Origin: a virus
Reading direction: 5' to 3' (one strand)
DNA length: 39,470 nucleotides
Virus record (IMG/VR): IMGVR_UViG_3300009605_000004
Location: 1-39,470 of that record
Shown: piece after piece, positions 1 through 9,118 of the stretch
Layout of the letters: each line of letters opens with the position of its first letter
How positions within the stretch are numbered: the stretch's first letter is position 1
Program-made: the position numbers and the translations under genes
Notes under the pieces: model-generated
Seen by the model: only the letters and a program-made list of their open reading frames with translations
Databases searched by the model: none
Told to the model about the DNA's origin: nothing

Positions 1-123
1 AATGGTTGCGAGAACTGCAAAAGGTTGCTGTTGAGACTAACAGAGAGGTAGCTGAAGCTATTGGAATACATGCGTCTACGGCGATTACTTGTGTAAAGCC
101 CAGTGGAACGGTGTCGCAGCTTG
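1..123. repeat. Terminal redundancy, left copy
   Basis: Bases 1-123 are identical to the last 123 bases of the window (39348-39470). The repeat lies inside the ribonucleotide reductase gene, whose frame continues without break across the join. This is what a circular assembly or a circularly permuted or terminally redundant phage genome gives; one copy should be removed for the true length. It is probably an assembly overlap, not the physical end repeat of the virion DNA. Confidence 0.95.
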
Positions 124-662
124 TGGATTGCAGTCCGGGCATACATCCTCGTTTCTCTAAGCACTACATACGTACAGTGAGAGGAGACAAGAAAGATCCT
201 ATATCCCAGTTTATGATTGATCAAGGAGTAACGTGCGAACAGGATGTTACAAAAGACAGCCATTGGGTGTTCTCCTTTACAAGAACAACGCCTGATGGTG
301 CTATTACTGCGTCAGATATAACAGCTATTCAACAACTGGACTTGTGGAAAATATATGCTGAAAACTGGTGTCATCACAAACCATCTTGTACAATATACGT
401 AGAAGAGGGCGAGTGGCTAAATGTGGGCTCTTGGATTTACGATAATTTTCATTTGGTATCTGGTTTATCGTTTCTTCCTAAGTCAGATCATGTATACAGA
501 CAAGCACCCTATCAAGCTATATCAGGGGAACAGTACCAGCAGTTTGTAAGTAACAGTCCTAAGCTGGTAGAATGGTCTAACCTGTCTTCGTACGAGTATG
601 AAGATACTACTACAGGGTCGCAAGAGTATGCGTGTACTGCTGGTGTGTGTGACATAGAGTAA
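1..662 (+). CDS. nrdJ: Adenosylcobalamin-dependent ribonucleotide reductase, 3' part (joins 38087-39470)
   Basis: This is the C-terminal part of the class II ribonucleotide reductase that starts at 38087. Frame 3 here continues the frame at the right edge, so the whole protein is 640 aa (38087-39347 plus 1-662). It carries the conserved stretch CVKPSGTVSQL followed by SPGIHPRF, and it ends in ACTAGVCDIE. The two tail cysteines, four residues apart (about C632 and C637), match the swinging-arm redox pair of monomeric B12-dependent reductases such as the Lactobacillus enzyme, which receive electrons from thioredoxin. The apparent TTG start at base 6 is only an artefact of the cut. The gene is followed by a structured RNA and then a DUF3310 gene. 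Confidence 0.93.
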   Translation, partial: WLRELQKVAVETNREVAEAIGIHASTAITCVKPSGTVSQLVDCSPGIHPRFSKHYIRTVRGDKKDPISQFMIDQGVTCEQDVTKDSHWVFSFTRTTPDGAITASDITAIQQLDLWKIYAENWCHHKPSCTIYVEEGEWLNVGSWIYDNFHLVSGLSFLPKSDHVYRQAPYQAISGEQYQQFVSNSPKLVEWSNLSSYEYEDTTTGSQEYACTAGVCDIE

Positions 663-671
663 TAAAGCTAT

Positions 672-780
672 GCCCAAAGTATCGCTAGTGAAACGGGTAG
701 AGGGTGGGCATCAACAGGTTGTTTTACTAGCAACGGTGCAACTCGGGGACGTAGATCTCTAGTCACCGTTTACTTTGGGC
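672..780 (+). ncRNA. Structured RNA candidate, three-way junction
   Basis: The 169-base gap between the reductase stop and the DUF3310 gene folds almost completely. P1 is a perfect 10-bp helix (672-681 with 771-780, GCCCAAAGTA/TACTTTGGGC). P2 is 11 bp with one G-U pair (684-694 with 721-731). P3 is 7 bp (732-738 with 764-770, AACGGTG/CACCGTT). Only two unpaired bases (682-683) remain at the junction. The loops of P2 and P3 can kiss: TAGAGG at 698-703 with TCTCTA at 756-761. No long U tract follows, so it is not a simple terminator. I do not recognise the family; a riboswitch, a processed phage RNA or a stabilising 3' element are possible. Confidence 0.6.
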
Positions 781-787
781 TCTTTAT

Positions 788-802
788 CTATAACTGTTAT
801 AG
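788..802. promoter_or_regulatory. 15-bp palindrome CTATAACTGTTATAG (operator-like, site 1)
   Basis: Seven-base arms CTATAAC and GTTATAG surround one central base. The site lies between the structured RNA and the ribosome-binding site of the DUF3310 gene. It is one of seven exact copies in the genome, all in short gaps or over stop codons. The repetition shows it is selected; the binding protein is unknown. Confidence 0.8.
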
Positions 803-831
803 AAAGGGGAGCAAGCGGATGAGGTATAAAC

Positions 832-1050
832 ATGAGTAGAGATACAAAGTCTAACTACTACGATGCCGGTGGAATAGAGGTTCTGGATATAGTAAAAGCA
901 AAGCTGGAACCCTGCCAGTACAAGGGTTACCTTTTAGGTAACGCTTTAAAGTATCTGACAAGAGCTAACTTTAAAGAAGATAGTAAACGGGATATAGAGA
1001 AGGCTAGTAACTACTTGAAGTTTCTACTTGAGACTTATAATGAGGACTAG
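832..1050 (+). CDS. DUF3310 family protein
   Basis: This 72-aa protein has the DUF3310 pattern: an N-terminal YYDAGGIEVLDIV, then LLGNALKYLTRANFKED, and a C-terminal helix that includes KASNYLKFLLE. The family is common in phages, usually near nucleotide-metabolism or replication genes; its biochemical role is not settled. A GAGGT ribosome-binding site at 821-825 lies six bases before the ATG. The gene sits after the B12-dependent reductase and the structured RNA, with palindrome site 1 just upstream, so it may form its own small regulated unit. Its stop overlaps the possible starts of the next gene. Confidence 0.85.
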   Translation: MSRDTKSNYYDAGGIEVLDIVKAKLEPCQYKGYLLGNALKYLTRANFKEDSKRDIEKASNYLKFLLETYNED

Positions 1051-1051
1051 A

Positions 1052-1387
1052 ATGCACCCTGTACACACAGAACGAGTACTAAAATGCAACGGATGCACAC
1101 AATGTTGCAGAGGTCCAGACAGGCTACTACCCATAGACCCGTCTCAGGCCGTCATATACGACACACAGCAGATTCCTTTTTATGGAGGATACCTGACAGT
1201 GCTTGCCATGAAAGACAACTGTGATTGCGTCTACTTAGACGAGAACGGATGTTCTATTTGGGAAGATCGACCTGTAGAGTGTCGACAGTACGATTGTCGT
1301 CAACACATGAGAAGTGAAAAAGAACGGAGACGCTTACCTCACGTAGCGTTAGCGTCTCAGTTATTAACTAATAGAATGGAATCCTAG
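1052..1387 (+). CDS. YkgJ-like cysteine-cluster protein
   Basis: Of about 111 aa, this protein has an N-terminal CNGCTQCCRG and later CDCVYLDENGCSIWEDRP and RPVECRQYDC. That is the CxxCxxCC plus downstream-cysteine arrangement of the YkgJ/UPF0153 family, which is thought to bind zinc or an iron-sulfur cluster; its function is unknown. The ATG at 1052 is chosen because GAGGA (1042-1046) sits five bases before it. An ATG at 1040 and a TTG at 1028 in the same frame are possible but less well supported. It is the last gene of the plus-strand arm and converges on the internal virion protein gene. Confidence 0.75.
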   Translation: MHPVHTERVLKCNGCTQCCRGPDRLLPIDPSQAVIYDTQQIPFYGGYLTVLAMKDNCDCVYLDENGCSIWEDRPVECRQYDCRQHMRSEKERRRLPHVALASQLLTNRMES

Positions 1388-1389
1388 CA

Positions 1390-1400
1390 GGGGGGGGGGG
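1390..1400. repeat. Run of 11 guanines at the convergence of the two arms
   Basis: Eleven consecutive G residues lie in the 27-base gap between two convergent genes. No hairpin terminator is visible in the gap, so the tract is the only landmark where the two transcription arms meet. The exact length of such a run is error-prone in sequencing. Confidence 0.85.
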
Positions 1401-1414
1401 CAGGTATTTTCTAT

Positions 1415-4400
1415 TTACATATGGGGTAAGTATTGCTGTCTCTGCTTGTCTGCTCTTTGCGGTTCAAAGGTAGGTATTTGAGAACGGTTTTGTTCATCAG
1501 TCTGACGGATATACCATCTTCCATGTTGATCACGCTGCCAGTTCTGTTGTTCTAGCTTCCTCTTGGGATCAATTTTTATCTGCGGCAAAAGGATTCCTAT
1601 TCCTTCCATTAGTTCTCTTTCTGTTCTACTGAATTTATTCTTAATTTTCATAGCTAACGCTGCTTCTGGATTATAGGTATTAAATAGTATTCTTGAATAA
1701 GTTCTCATCTGTTTAACCAGCGTCTCTACTACCCACTTTTTGTTTAAATCGTCAAGTTCTCTGTATCGCGGAGACTTGAGCAGGTGGTTACCGTAATGGT
1801 GAAGTAGTTGTCCCGTGTGACCATTTATGAGTCTATTAGCCCCAGAATCTCCTGTTTTAGCGTACACTAAACCTTTATCAACTTTTAATCTGTCTACTTC
1901 TCGCTCAACAATGCTTTTAAACCGGGGATTAAGTCCAGTGTACTGTCTCTTTATAGGTTCTGCTGATCTTATGGGAGGGATAGTGAATGGATCGTAGTTC
2001 TCATCTCCGTGAAAAGGACTGGAGTGCGGAGGAAGAGATGTCTGAAGTACAGGTAAGTTTGCAAAAAATGGTGCTAGTACACCATTCTCTTTTACACTAC
2101 GTAGTATATCAGAGTTCATTGCAAACGGTAACCCGCCGGGCCACAGTGCAAGATCAAGTTTGCTTGTAAAATCCGCTACTTGCCTGAACGGTATACCAAA
2201 AGTCCCAATGTATTGACCCGTAATATATTGCATATAGTTCATTGCTACATCAGGATCTTTAGAAAGCAATGCTCTGCTTAACGGAATTGCAGTACCGGCA
2301 GGACGAGATAACCCCGAACCTTCTTTAAGAATATTCTTAACATCGCTCCATTCCAAGTCACCCTTTAACACTTTTATAGTTGTATCAGCGTATAACAAAG
2401 ATGCCGCTAACGGACTGTAAGATCTGGCATCTACGACTCTCCCTGTAGGTCGTCCCTCGTCATCTAGTTCATTCAGTTCATACCACTTCTCACCCGCGTG
2501 TTCGGATTGTCGTAACTCCCACGCGCTCCACAGTAACGCACTACCTAACATACCCCTGCTAGTAATCCTGGCAGCCTCTTTGGGATTATTCTTAAACATT
2601 TCAACCGGCTTCTTGAGCAACATGTCAACTGGACGTGACAAGTGACCGTGTTTGGTAAGCGCAATAAATCCAAGAGGACTGTGTTCAAACATATACGGAA
2701 GAGCGTTACCAAACATAAATCGCGGAAATGGATTGATCAACGATAGAGCTGGATTATTACGCCACTTCCTGACAAACTCTCTACCCCAAGCACTTCTTGG
2801 ACTAGCCGCAAAAGTTGTCTCAAGAGTAAATCGTACTATATCTTCTATTTCCTCAGAAGTAAACGCGTTAGGAGGAAGATTGTTAATATCAGTGTAACCT
2901 TTTCTCGCAGCGAGTTGTCTTATCTTACCTTCAGAAACTGCACGTCTCCAAAACAACTCCTGCGGAGCATTTGCCCAGTTTAAGACTTGGATAGCAGTTC
3001 CTCCCATAGTTTCCTGAACGGGCGCTGATATCATTCTTGTAATATGCGCTGCATGTAGCTGCTGCTCTGCATTCAACTCTTTCGTTTTAGATAAACCGGT
3101 TAAACTTAATATCTCGTCTATGACCTGATCAACTTGTTTAACGTCTTGGTCAGTGAAACGCACAGCAGGAAAAGGCATCTGCCTACCTTTTATTCTTGGA
3201 CGATTCTTGGCTTGATTACGCATCGTAGCTTTCCAGTCACTTTTTATAGTAGGCCAAAATCCAGACAGTAGATTCATGTTGCCCCTGAATTCTTGTTGCC
3301 ACGTTCTCATTTTCAAGGCATCCTTTCCGCTAGTACTTGATCGTATAGCACTTTGTAGAACTTCATCTATTACATTTAAAGAAAACCGTCCAGCTTGAGA
3401 TGCAAAGTTACGAGTCGCAGTTACTAACTGACTAACCATAGCCCCACGACGCACATTCTCTGAAACTTGCCAAATTCTGTATAACTGATCCAACGGTGTG
3501 TCGTCGTCGGATACAGCTTTTAAAAATTTAAGTGCTTCGGGATTATCTCGGTACTTGAAAGCAAGTTTTTTTGATAATTGACTAAGCTGATTTAACTCCT
3601 TACCTGCAAGTGACACAGTAGTAGCGTATTCCCGTGCAAAATCTTCTGCCGACAAATTGTATTTTGTAAGAAAATAATCCAGTGCTTCTACATGCAGATC
3701 TTCAGTAGCAAGTTGTTTTGTTAGCCATCGAAAAATCGGCAGGTTGGCTTCGACAGGTGTTTCTGACGCCGCTGCTGCCTTGTATACTTGCTTAGTGACC
3801 TCGGGGTTAATGATTTTTCTACGTAAGTATCTACGATTGTTCCCAGTGTTTAGTATATGAATTTGGTCGGCTTTACTATTTTTACTTGCGTTTTTCACTG
3901 CTTCCTCTTCGCGTATTCTTGAAGCCTTATCCAATGCGGTACGTACTTTTTCGTTTTCTCTTACACTTTTTCGTATTTTAGCTATTTGCGTGGCCGTTTT
4001 AAGAAACATGTGTAAAGTTGCACCAACAAAGGCTCCTGCTGCTGCGTTTTTTAACTTATTGTAGCTGGCTTTATCATCTGGATCAGCTTTAAACCATTCG
4101 GTGAGTTCGGGAAGTACGCCGTGATCATAAGCCATAGCCATTAGATTTCCTTCCTCTTCCTTAAACGCACTGGCATCAGTCAAGGCACCAGCTAGGATAT
4201 CGCGTCTAGCAGAACCGGCTCTCCCCAGAAAGGGAAGTTTACTTATGTTTGTAAGGGGACGGAAAATAGACCACCCAGTAAAAAATTTACCAATACCGTG
4301 TCCAAGATGTCCCAAAGTATCTTGGGCCTCCATCATATCTTCGTTACGACTTCTAAAGTCGTCAACCTTCTCTCGACGAGTTTTGAGGAACCACTCCTTT

Positions 4401-5728
4401 CCGGGAAATTTTATATCTTTCGGCATCGTGTCAATAATTAATTCGTTAGCAGTGGCAGCAATTTCAGGTAGTGCTGTTGCTACTCCAGTGAGTACGTTAC
4501 CTACCAATTCTCCTACTGCACTCGTTGGACGGCCCGAGGGTACCAGATTACCCTCCTTAACCATGAAATTAGTTATTTCGTTGTAAGACAAGTCCTTATT
4601 TTTCACGTTTGCGTTTGTAAAAAAATGTGTTGCAGTGTCACGAGGGTTGGGCGATATTAATTCGTATCCTTCAGGAATCTTAACGCGACCCTCACCAACC
4701 TTCGTAAATATAAGTTTAGTGTCGTCGTCGTCTATAGCCTCAAAATCTATAGGAACATACTTTGGTGTATCGACGTCAGTATACTCACCGCTTCGTTTAT
4801 AGGTTGACGCTTCGTCCGTTTCTTTTGATGAGGTACTAAAATCAACGGGTCTGTCCTGTGTTGAATGTAGTGGATGCACGGTAGTTTGTTCAGGCATACG
4901 TCCACGACTTCTAGCAAGAGCAAATCTATTTCTTCCTCTGTCTCCGCCGCCTCCTCCCGGAGAATTCGGTCTAGAAGTGTACACGGTGTTAGTAGTTGAA
5001 TCGGGGTTCCTAATAGCACGAACAGCACTGCCTCCTAGATTAAGACCTTGTTGTGCTGAAGTAGCAAGTCCCGAAAAAAATTCGGGAAACTTAAATACGC
5101 TGGGTTCTTCAGGTGTCGTTACTAACGAAGGTGTCTCACCAACAACGTCTTGCTGTGTATCGAAAACAGGTTGAGGTGCAGGTGGAGGAGCAGGTTCCGA
5201 TATAATAAACTCGTCATACAACGACTTATTATGATCTTGTGCAGAATTTATACCTTGTGTAGATAAACTGCCTCTTGGCTTTACAAGTGATTCAGTACGT
5301 ACTGCGTTTGCACTTACACCCGGTCCGTGTCTGTATGCTGCATAAGCGTAATCATTAGCGTTATCATGACGTTTACCGTACTTGTTCCAGTATCTACCAG
5401 TAAGTGCTTTTAGATACATTGATCCTATGGCTAGATTTTTGTCTTCGTCCTTTAAATCCTCTTCAGTGTAACTAGTATTGTATATTCTATTAACATCGTT
5501 CAAAGCAGGTTTTCTAATTTGCATAGGTCCGTACGCTTTGTTCGTTAGATCCCGATCACCTGTTATAGTGTCGTCTCCGATTTGCCGTCGAGCCTTGCCA
5601 AGTTCAGTTTCTCTGATAAGAACATCAATTAGCAAGTCAGGATCAATACCGTGTTCGTCAGCGATAGCGACAACTTCACTGTACGTTTTAGTAAAATACG
5701 CGTCCATTGTTTGTGTATCTGTAGTCAC
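1415..5728 (-). CDS. Internal virion protein with lytic transglycosylase domain
   Basis: At 1437 aa this is the largest protein of the phage. Residues about 1-160 form a lysozyme-like transglycosylase domain: a probable catalytic glutamate in LIRETELG, then AYGPMQI, and AYAAYRHGPG. A low-complexity linker rich in Pro, Gly and Ser follows (about 180-300), then a long, mostly helical body. Size and order match T7 gp16, the ejection protein that enters the cell envelope, thins peptidoglycan and forms the DNA channel. It is the last gene of the structural arm and overlaps the preceding gene by four bases (ATGA), so translation is probably coupled. The function of the body is by analogy only. Confidence 0.85.
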   Translation of the reverse strand: MTTDTQTMDAYFTKTYSEVVAIADEHGIDPDLLIDVLIRETELGKARRQIGDDTITGDRDLTNKAYGPMQIRKPALNDVNRIYNTSYTEEDLKDEDKNLAIGSMYLKALTGRYWNKYGKRHDNANDYAYAAYRHGPGVSANAVRTESLVKPRGSLSTQGINSAQDHNKSLYDEFIISEPAPPPAPQPVFDTQQDVVGETPSLVTTPEEPSVFKFPEFFSGLATSAQQGLNLGGSAVRAIRNPDSTTNTVYTSRPNSPGGGGGDRGRNRFALARSRGRMPEQTTVHPLHSTQDRPVDFSTSSKETDEASTYKRSGEYTDVDTPKYVPIDFEAIDDDDTKLIFTKVGEGRVKIPEGYELISPNPRDTATHFFTNANVKNKDLSYNEITNFMVKEGNLVPSGRPTSAVGELVGNVLTGVATALPEIAATANELIIDTMPKDIKFPGKEWFLKTRREKVDDFRSRNEDMMEAQDTLGHLGHGIGKFFTGWSIFRPLTNISKLPFLGRAGSARRDILAGALTDASAFKEEEGNLMAMAYDHGVLPELTEWFKADPDDKASYNKLKNAAAGAFVGATLHMFLKTATQIAKIRKSVRENEKVRTALDKASRIREEEAVKNASKNSKADQIHILNTGNNRRYLRRKIINPEVTKQVYKAAAASETPVEANLPIFRWLTKQLATEDLHVEALDYFLTKYNLSAEDFAREYATTVSLAGKELNQLSQLSKKLAFKYRDNPEALKFLKAVSDDDTPLDQLYRIWQVSENVRRGAMVSQLVTATRNFASQAGRFSLNVIDEVLQSAIRSSTSGKDALKMRTWQQEFRGNMNLLSGFWPTIKSDWKATMRNQAKNRPRIKGRQMPFPAVRFTDQDVKQVDQVIDEILSLTGLSKTKELNAEQQLHAAHITRMISAPVQETMGGTAIQVLNWANAPQELFWRRAVSEGKIRQLAARKGYTDINNLPPNAFTSEEIEDIVRFTLETTFAASPRSAWGREFVRKWRNNPALSLINPFPRFMFGNALPYMFEHSPLGFIALTKHGHLSRPVDMLLKKPVEMFKNNPKEAARITSRGMLGSALLWSAWELRQSEHAGEKWYELNELDDEGRPTGRVVDARSYSPLAASLLYADTTIKVLKGDLEWSDVKNILKEGSGLSRPAGTAIPLSRALLSKDPDVAMNYMQYITGQYIGTFGIPFRQVADFTSKLDLALWPGGLPFAMNSDILRSVKENGVLAPFFANLPVLQTSLPPHSSPFHGDENYDPFTIPPIRSAEPIKRQYTGLNPRFKSIVEREVDRLKVDKGLVYAKTGDSGANRLINGHTGQLLHHYGNHLLKSPRYRELDDLNKKWVVETLVKQMRTYSRILFNTYNPEAALAMKIKNKFSRTERELMEGIGILLPQIKIDPKRKLEQQNWQRDQHGRWYIRQTDEQNRSQIPTFEPQRADKQRQQYLPHM

Positions 5729-7011
5729 GGTAACTCACTCGGCACTACCCAACCTTGGTTTTGAAGGTTCGCCAAGGCGTTAATAAACGCAAAAATACCT
5801 TGTCCGTTTATCTCCATCTCAAGGCGTTTCTTGTTATATTCTTCCGTCAGGTCGAGGCGTGCCCTCTGGAGTCTCCTCATTCCCGCATTATGAGCCCTTA
5901 AATAGCGGACTCTATCTTTTGAAACTTCAAGTTCTTTCTCGAATTCATTCTCCTTTCTTTCTATTTCACTAATCTCAGTATTGTATTTCTGGCGCAGATT
6001 ATTGGCCCAAACGGTTTGTTTGACTCTAAGAAGTTTAAGTTCTTCTTGTGCTATTGCAACTCTTTCGTTATCATTCTCGGCTTTACCTACCCTATCTCTT
6101 ACAGTTTCCTCATGCTTGTTCCAATCCAATATGAGTCTTTGTTTTGCTAGTTTGTTAGCTTTGTCATCCTGAAGTATCTCGTACTCTAACTCCAGAGCTT
6201 TCAAATCATGATTCATTCTATCGATACGTTGTGTATGATCTAACTTAGCTAAATCTAGATCGTAGGTACGGTCCATGTTAGCTATCTGTGCGGCCAATTT
6301 TTCATCTTCACGTACCTGCTCCCGCAGAAACGCTTGAAGGTGCCTCTCTGCTTCGTCAGGGTGTTTGTCCTTCAGACTAAAATATGTTTGTAGGGCTTCA
6401 GGAAGATCTGCCACAGCGGCTGCACGCACCACTATATCAGCTAAGTCACCTTCACCCTGCTGTGTTAGATAGTTAGCTAGTTTAGCTTTCTCAGTGGGAA
6501 AGGCAATATCTTGTTCAAGTTGTTGGGCTTCCAAATCTGTCTTCTTTTTCTCGCTGTGTGTTTTGGCGTACGATTGCCCCCATTGAATCACTTGCATTGC
6601 TTTGTTAGTGAACCCTGCCTGCATCAGTAAGTGCGATGCCCGCTTAACAAACGCGTCCACGTCTGCATGTGGTCCGAGACCTTCTGCGGCTAATTGATCA
6701 GAAATAGCTTTAAACGCTTGTTTTTCACTCGCTTCAGGAGTTATGGGTTTAGCAGTAGGAGGATTGAACATACCGCGAAGATACCTTCCTAATCCTTCAC
6801 CAGCCATAGCATACCCGGCTGTCGGGCCTTGGCCGGGCTCTAACGCAGCCCAATTCATAGCCCGATCATGCGTATTCTGAGCCCTAGTATTATTCGAACC
6901 AGAACCTCCAGCAAGTAGCTTTGTTATCTCCAGATTGGCCTTTTGTCGTTGCAACCTTTTAAGTTCATCCTCTGCTGTATCAGCGCCAAATACATTGAAT
7001 TCAAATGCCAT
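5725..7011 (-). CDS. Internal virion protein, coiled-coil rich
   Basis: This 428-aa protein is dominated by charged heptad-like helices from about residue 145 to 410 (many Glu, Lys, Arg, Gln), with a short hydrophobic C-terminus. The first 100 residues are mixed and include a Gly/Ser/Asn stretch. It lies between two other large virion genes in the order seen for T7 gp14-gp15-gp16. That makes it a candidate second ejection protein, although T7 gp15 is longer (about 750 aa). No enzymatic motif is seen. It is coupled to the transglycosylase gene by an ATGA overlap. Confidence 0.65.
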   Translation of the reverse strand: MAFEFNVFGADTAEDELKRLQRQKANLEITKLLAGGSGSNNTRAQNTHDRAMNWAALEPGQGPTAGYAMAGEGLGRYLRGMFNPPTAKPITPEASEKQAFKAISDQLAAEGLGPHADVDAFVKRASHLLMQAGFTNKAMQVIQWGQSYAKTHSEKKKTDLEAQQLEQDIAFPTEKAKLANYLTQQGEGDLADIVVRAAAVADLPEALQTYFSLKDKHPDEAERHLQAFLREQVREDEKLAAQIANMDRTYDLDLAKLDHTQRIDRMNHDLKALELEYEILQDDKANKLAKQRLILDWNKHEETVRDRVGKAENDNERVAIAQEELKLLRVKQTVWANNLRQKYNTEISEIERKENEFEKELEVSKDRVRYLRAHNAGMRRLQRARLDLTEEYNKKRLEMEINGQGIFAFINALANLQNQGWVVPSELP

Positions 7012-7040
7012 GTAACTATCTCCTACTAAGTTATAGTTGA

Positions 7041-8756
7041 TTAGTTGTGATCGGGTTTAAGAGACGGCGCAACACCAAAGGGAAGTTGTCCCTGTTGGAA
7101 CTGCGGCAATAGTGCACCAGAAGGCGTTAGATGATATGTACTTATAAGCTGCTCAAATGCTTGTGAGAACTCTGGCTTAATAGTCAGTTCTTCCGTCTGG
7201 TTAGGACCGGGTGCAACAGCCTTAGATATTCCCGGAATAAGTACTGCCACGTTAGGAGCAATATCAAATTCATCAATAGCCTGTTGTGGAGTAACACCAG
7301 ACTTATTAAGAAATGCCAAATTAGTCAGTAGGTTTGGAAGTTTATTGGTCTTGTAGCTTACTTGCGCCTTATCGGGTAAGGTAGTATCCAATGGCTCTGA
7401 TAGTGCATTGTGGGCTTCATTTACATAGAATGACGCACTTTCAGTATCTTGGCCCGGTGCAAGCTTTTTAGCAAAGCTCATAGCAGCCAGGAAAGCGGCC
7501 ATAGGAGCAAGAGTTCCCATAAGACTGCTTGCCATAGGAACCCCACCTGCTAAAGCAGTCGTACTCCAAGGAATATTACTTGCTACACCCGGTACTCCAA
7601 ACGCCGTGCCACCAAAAGTTCCCGGCAAGGCCGCCCCCGGCGCAGCAAAATTTCCTGTCCCAGTAAAAAATTTATTGAGACCGCCAAGAAAGTTCCCACC
7701 TGTGGGATCTCCTGCTCCCACATATGCCGGTGGGGATGAACCAATTGCTGGTACTTTCCCTCCGAAAGAGGGGTCGAAGAAACTCGGCACGCTTCCCTGT
7801 AGCCCACCCGTGACTGGGGGTGCAGGGGCCGTGAATCCTTGGGAGAGTTGTGGACCCCCAAGGAATGTCTGGGGATTAAATGTCTGGGGATTAATTGGCG
7901 GCCCGACTGGGGAGAGTGCACTCGCGGCTTGTTTTGCAATTGTCTTGACCGTCGGATCAAAGCCGGGAGGGGGTAGGTCTCCACCACCAAATAACGTTTT
8001 AATAAGGTTATTAAGACTAAACTGGCTCCCGGCGCCAGCACCTTCGATTACATCATCAAAACCAAAAATGTTACCCAAGCTACTTAAAAGAGCAGAAATT
8101 TCATTAGATCTACGACCAGCATCCGCTATATCTATATTTCCTCTAGGAATATTAAAATCTTCACCTGCTGCAAATCCAGCCTCTGCTCCCGGCATCCAGC
8201 CCTTCAAGGACTCTTCTTGAGCACCACTGGCAGTTAAAGCTCTCGAAAACAGATCGGCTCGTCTCTTATCTGAAAATTCTATAGACTTTAACGCTGCCTC
8301 ATTTCTAGCTCTGTCAAACTGAAGTTGCTGTTGACCGAGTTCTTCAGCGCCTCCTGTAGTACCCAACCGTCCTTGTCCAAATAACAAATCTCTTAAATTG
8401 CGTTGTTCGCGTTCTCTGTCGAGTGCAGTTAACTCTTGCACGCGATTAAAAATATCTCCTTCGATACTGGGATCAAACTGAGTGAACTCTTGAAACTGGC
8501 TCTCGGCAAGATCTCTGGATCTGTCGGCAATCCTTTGTTGTGCTGGACTAAGAAAAGATCTAAAAGTACCTGCACCTCCAACTTGTGGTTCAAACAAGGT
8601 AGTTCCGCCAGGAGTAAACGTAGTAGCAGGATTTGCACTTTTTTGGAATCTGGCTACAGCGTCGTCTATTTTATTACTCCCTAAAAATGATCCTATACCA
8701 CCTAAGATCGGACTCAAGGGTAAATTACCTAGTGCTTGAAAAAAACTATTTGACAT
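7041..8756 (-). CDS. Putative internal virion or tail-associated protein, Gly/Pro-rich
   Basis: This 571-aa protein starts with a hydrophobic Gly-rich segment (LGNLPLSPILGGIGSFLG). A charged Gln/Glu/Arg-rich helical part follows (about 70-180), then a long Gly/Pro/Ala/Phe-rich region (about 240-420) with a duplicated NPQTF motif, and a C-terminal domain. A second hydrophobic Gly/Ala stretch lies near 390-430. Its place before two ejection-protein candidates suggests it is the first internal virion protein, a membrane-active role like T7 gp14, but the sequence shows no firm homology. The Gly/Pro-rich composition produces a long spurious ORF on the other strand. Confidence 0.55.
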   Translation of the reverse strand: MSNSFFQALGNLPLSPILGGIGSFLGSNKIDDAVARFQKSANPATTFTPGGTTLFEPQVGGAGTFRSFLSPAQQRIADRSRDLAESQFQEFTQFDPSIEGDIFNRVQELTALDREREQRNLRDLLFGQGRLGTTGGAEELGQQQLQFDRARNEAALKSIEFSDKRRADLFSRALTASGAQEESLKGWMPGAEAGFAAGEDFNIPRGNIDIADAGRRSNEISALLSSLGNIFGFDDVIEGAGAGSQFSLNNLIKTLFGGGDLPPPGFDPTVKTIAKQAASALSPVGPPINPQTFNPQTFLGGPQLSQGFTAPAPPVTGGLQGSVPSFFDPSFGGKVPAIGSSPPAYVGAGDPTGGNFLGGLNKFFTGTGNFAAPGAALPGTFGGTAFGVPGVASNIPWSTTALAGGVPMASSLMGTLAPMAAFLAAMSFAKKLAPGQDTESASFYVNEAHNALSEPLDTTLPDKAQVSYKTNKLPNLLTNLAFLNKSGVTPQQAIDEFDIAPNVAVLIPGISKAVAPGPNQTEELTIKPEFSQAFEQLISTYHLTPSGALLPQFQQGQLPFGVAPSLKPDHN

Positions 8757-8780
8757 ATCGTTTCACCTGTAGTTTAGCAG

Positions 8781-9116
8781 TTAACTCGGCGGATGTTCGC
8801 CGTTGTGCATTTTTTGAAGTAGCTGTACATCTCGTGTGTTTATTTCTACTTTAGCTATCAACTGTGCTATTTCTCTATTTTGATTTCTAAGTTCGTTGGG
8901 ACTTAGAATCTGTGACAGTATAGAAAGCTGGTGTTCAATAACCTTACACGCTTGAGATAGCTCATCAGCTCTACCTGTTAACTGATCCAGATCTCTGCGT
9001 TGATCTCCTAAATCAGATAACAATCGTTGAACGTTACTTCTTACAACACCCCAACTACCAGCAATAGTGCAAAGTAACAGAGTTAGCTGAAGAACCTCAT
9101 TAGCTCCTACATTCAT
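8781..9116 (-). CDS. Small protein with N-terminal membrane helix and coiled coil
   Basis: The protein has 111 aa. Residues about 8-25 (LQLTLLLCTIAGSWGVV) form one transmembrane helix, followed by an Arg/Gln/Asp/Leu-rich region predicted to coil to about residue 100. This is the architecture of an inner-membrane spanin or of a membrane-anchored virion accessory protein. It lies between the fibre-side genes and the internal virion proteins. No outer-membrane spanin is nested in it that I can see; the nearest small lipoprotein gene is at 21960-22181. Function unproven. Confidence 0.6.
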   Translation of the reverse strand: MNVGANEVLQLTLLLCTIAGSWGVVRSNVQRLLSDLGDQRRDLDQLTGRADELSQACKVIEHQLSILSQILSPNELRNQNREIAQLIAKVEINTRDVQLLQKMHNGEHPPS

Positions 9117-9118
9117 TC

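Noticed and set aside
4747-5028. 93-codon minus-strand frame inside the transglycosylase gene
   Set aside because: It is an alternate frame of the linker region of the large virion protein; no ribosome-binding site and no domain pattern.
7606-8220. 204-codon plus-strand frame opposite a virion gene
   Set aside because: It is antisense to a Gly/Pro-rich gene whose composition removes stops on the other strand; no start signal and against the transcription direction.
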